Shown here piece after piece: positions 61,993 through 64,000 of a stretch of DNA of 64,000 bases; position 1 is the stretch's first letter; each line of letters begins with the position of its first letter. The stretch spans positions 5,148,846 to 5,212,845 of the forward strand of contig NC_088779.1 in the NCBI RefSeq assembly GCF_954871325.1, in the 5' to 3' direction. The position numbers and the translations under genes are program-made. The stretch comes from Gordionus sp. m RMFG-2023 (Eukaryota > Nematomorpha > Gordioida > Chordodea > Parachordodidae). The notes under the pieces were generated by a model. That model saw only the letters and a program-made list of their open reading frames with translations. It was not told the origin of the DNA and searched no databases.

Positions 61993-62002
61993 NNNNNNNN
62001 NN
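61993..62002. other. Assembly gap (10 N)
   Basis: Ten Ns immediately before CCCCCAGGCGCGTACGCAGG. The gap falls at the edge of a repetitive transposon terminus with homopolymers on both sides, a common place for contigs to break. Order across the gap should be treated with care. Confidence 0.99.
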
Positions 62003-62006
62003 CCCC

Positions 62007-64000
62007 CAGGCGCGTACGCAGGAATTTGCTGTGGGGGGGGGGCAATTAAAATTTTTTTAAATAAATTTTTGTTATTTAAAATTCTGAAGCATAAATTTAT
62101 TAGGACTAATAACTATTTCTAATACACAATTTTAAATTAATGTGAATTATAAAAATTAAATATATAAACCGGCATATGAAAAACTTTAAAACATATAAAC
62201 CGGTATATAAAAAAAATATAAAAACCTGTATAAAAAAACTTTAAAATATATAAATCGGCATATAAAAAACTTTAAAATATATAAACCGGCATATAAAAAA
62301 CTTTAAAATAAATGTGAATTAAAAAATATTAAACGGATATAACCGGCGGTATATGAATAACTATAAAATAAATGATCCAAAATAGAAATATTTTGAGCCT
62401 TTAAAATTTATATATAAAATATAAAAAATATAAATGTTGTAAATATAAATTTACATAAGTTTATTAGGTATAATTGTATTTTGTGAATGAACTATTTATA
62501 ATTCATAGGACAGCACTTAGCAACTGCTCCCAACCTTTTTTGGACCCCAACAAAATGCTATAGATGCTTTGCATCAATTCAAACATATTTTAGATTATTT
62601 TCCTAATATATTAAAATTATAAAATTGCACAAAAAATTTTAAAAGCATATAATATATTTATAAGGTAAAATCCAATCTTCGTTGGGATAGAGCTAATTTT
62701 TCAATTATCTCATCCGTGCTTGGCGTCAAATGCCTATGAATATTCAATAGGGCCAAACCATTCAATCTACTTTCAGAAGTTGTACTTCTTAGGTAGGTTT
62801 TTATTTTTCTCAAAGAGGAGAAGGTTCTCTCATTAGTTGCAGTACTAATGGGAATAGTTGCTAATATATATAATAATTTTAATATATTTGGAAAATAATC
62901 TAAAATATGTTTGAATTGACGCAGCATCCATAACATTTTTTGGGACTATATCAACCATGGTTAACCTTTTATACCATAGTTGGCATTCAGCCAATAAGGC
63001 ATCATAAGATACTTTAATATCTTCATGATAAAAATTTGCCAAATATTTTATTTTACTATCACCATCTGAAAAAGGTTGGGAGGGTTTTTGTGGTAATAAT
63101 ATCTGCAGATTGCTAAGTGCTGCCCTATGAATTAAAAACCGTTCGTTTAGTTGTGTTATAAATGTATCTAAAAGAGGGATAAAGAGATTTATTTTATAAT
63201 ATTCTTCGACTGACCCGATATTAATGTTTGGACGATGAGCTTCCTTGCTGCAAGTCGAGGGAGACAAATATTAAACTCATATTGTTGTGCTTTTGACTCA
63301 ACAATAACATATAAAATATGAAATTCGTCATCAACATTAGCTCTAATTTCATTGAGTTCTATTAAAATACTCTCTGCTATTCTCATCTTCTCAAACAAGT
63401 CAATATCGAGTTTTTGAAAAGTATTGCATAAAATTGTAGTATAATTAAATAATTTATTAATACATTGTAATGAGAAAAAAAAATTTGGTATAAGTATGGA
63501 ATCTAATAATTTGCTAGCCTCTGTAGAAATATCTCTCTCAGACCATTGTGATATTTCGGTAAGAGCGTTAATAATTGGATCTTCTAACTCCATAAAAGAT
63601 GTCACAGCTTGATGGCGAAGGCTCCATCTTGTTGGACAAGCTTTTTGCAATTTTTTCCTCCTTGTTGGACAAGGAGTTTCAGAAATCTGTTCAAAATATT
63701 TTGTCTCTTGGGATATCTAAACATTTCATAGATGCTAGATATTTTGCCTGATATAAATATAAGAAATTTAATTGAAATAAATAAAATTAGACCTAAGCAA
63801 TTTGATATCAATGGCAAAGAGCATGCATTAGATATTGCCAAGTTGAGGGAATGAGCAGCACAATGGACATATATAGCTGTTGGGCATTTTATTTTTATAA
63901 ATGCTTGAAGCCCATTGAATTGCCCACTCCACGAGCTCCATCATACCCTTGCCCACGTATCAAATTTATATTAAGTTATATTTTTGAAAAAAATAATTTT
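62007..64000 (-). mobile_element. ZMYM-type hAT transposon, left end to window edge
   Basis: Terminus CAGGCGCGTACGCAGGAATT with a poly-G run at about 62033-62041. Transposase remnants run on the minus strand from the window edge. Near the edge are GQGYDGA-like and CAAHSLNLAISNAC segments, then CPTRWSLRHQAVTSFMELED at 63600-63650, then LVQTLISG to AECQLWYKRLTMVDIVPKNV around 62940-63240. The C-terminus is ILATIPISTATNERTFSSLR, KIKTYLRSTTSESRLNGLAL at 62658-62900. TATTNERTFS and S.L..IKT.LR are hallmarks of the ZMYM1-like hAT group. Frames change between segments, so the copy is likely inactive. The right end lies outside the window. Confidence 0.9.
62158..62360 (+). repeat. Tandem repeat, about 32-bp units, in the hAT terminal region
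   Basis: Five or six imperfect units of TATAAACCGGCATATAAAAA followed by ACTTTAAAATA, lying between the hAT terminus and the transposase 3' end. Confidence 0.8.

Overview
This is a very AT-rich stretch (I estimate about three quarters A+T) of a nuclear genome from an animal, most likely an invertebrate. Two conserved animal genes with GT-AG introns are present, with introns from 43 bp to several kb, and the rest is dominated by eukaryotic transposons. I cannot name the species. The only assembly gap is ten Ns at 61993-62002.

Three host loci can be supported. (1) On the minus strand, 12553-23375, is a complete seven-exon gene for SMNDC1/SPF30, a Tudor-domain splicing factor (263 aa as reconstructed). 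Two of its introns are swollen by a hAT transposon, a second inverted hAT fragment, and a palindrome-bearing satellite. (2) On the plus strand, 30513-45170, is a complete fourteen-exon gene for an SLC13-family sodium-coupled di/tricarboxylate or sulfate transporter (594 aa as reconstructed). Its long introns hold hAT derivatives, MITEs and a decayed LINE-like reverse transcriptase. (3) On the minus strand, 51409-52505, are the last three exons of a gene I do not recognise, with a further isolated coding-like exon at 57302-57462 that may or may not belong to it. Weaker exon candidates lie at 9190-9309 and about 5089-5178.

The rest is repeat. From left to right: a (CTTT)n microsatellite and a tandem array (0.7-3.7 kb); AT-rich DNA with scattered MITEs (4-12.5 kb); the SMNDC1 gene; a LINE 3' end and another hAT relic (23.6-25.6 kb); a mariner-type MITE with TA duplications (26.1-26.6 kb); a short DIRS-like fossil with inverted, hairpin-forming termini (28.3-29.9 kb); the SLC13 gene; Tc1 and Ty3/Gypsy fossils (46.4-48.5 kb); a probable hAT-type MITE (49.4-50.4 kb); the unrecognised gene; an apparently young, coding-free LTR element with near-identical LTRs and a perfect 5-bp target duplication (57689-60412); and ZMYM-type hAT sequence running off the right edge.

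No multi-gene operon-like system is visible. The distinctive signals are structural: a hAT flanked by a perfect 31-bp direct repeat instead of 8 bp, a large inverted hAT pair inside the SMNDC1 intron, a satellite built on a 12-bp palindrome with inverted arms, two dispersed MITE families with about eight to ten members each, and poly-G tracts just inside one class of hAT ends. All homology statements come from reading translations by eye and no database search was run.
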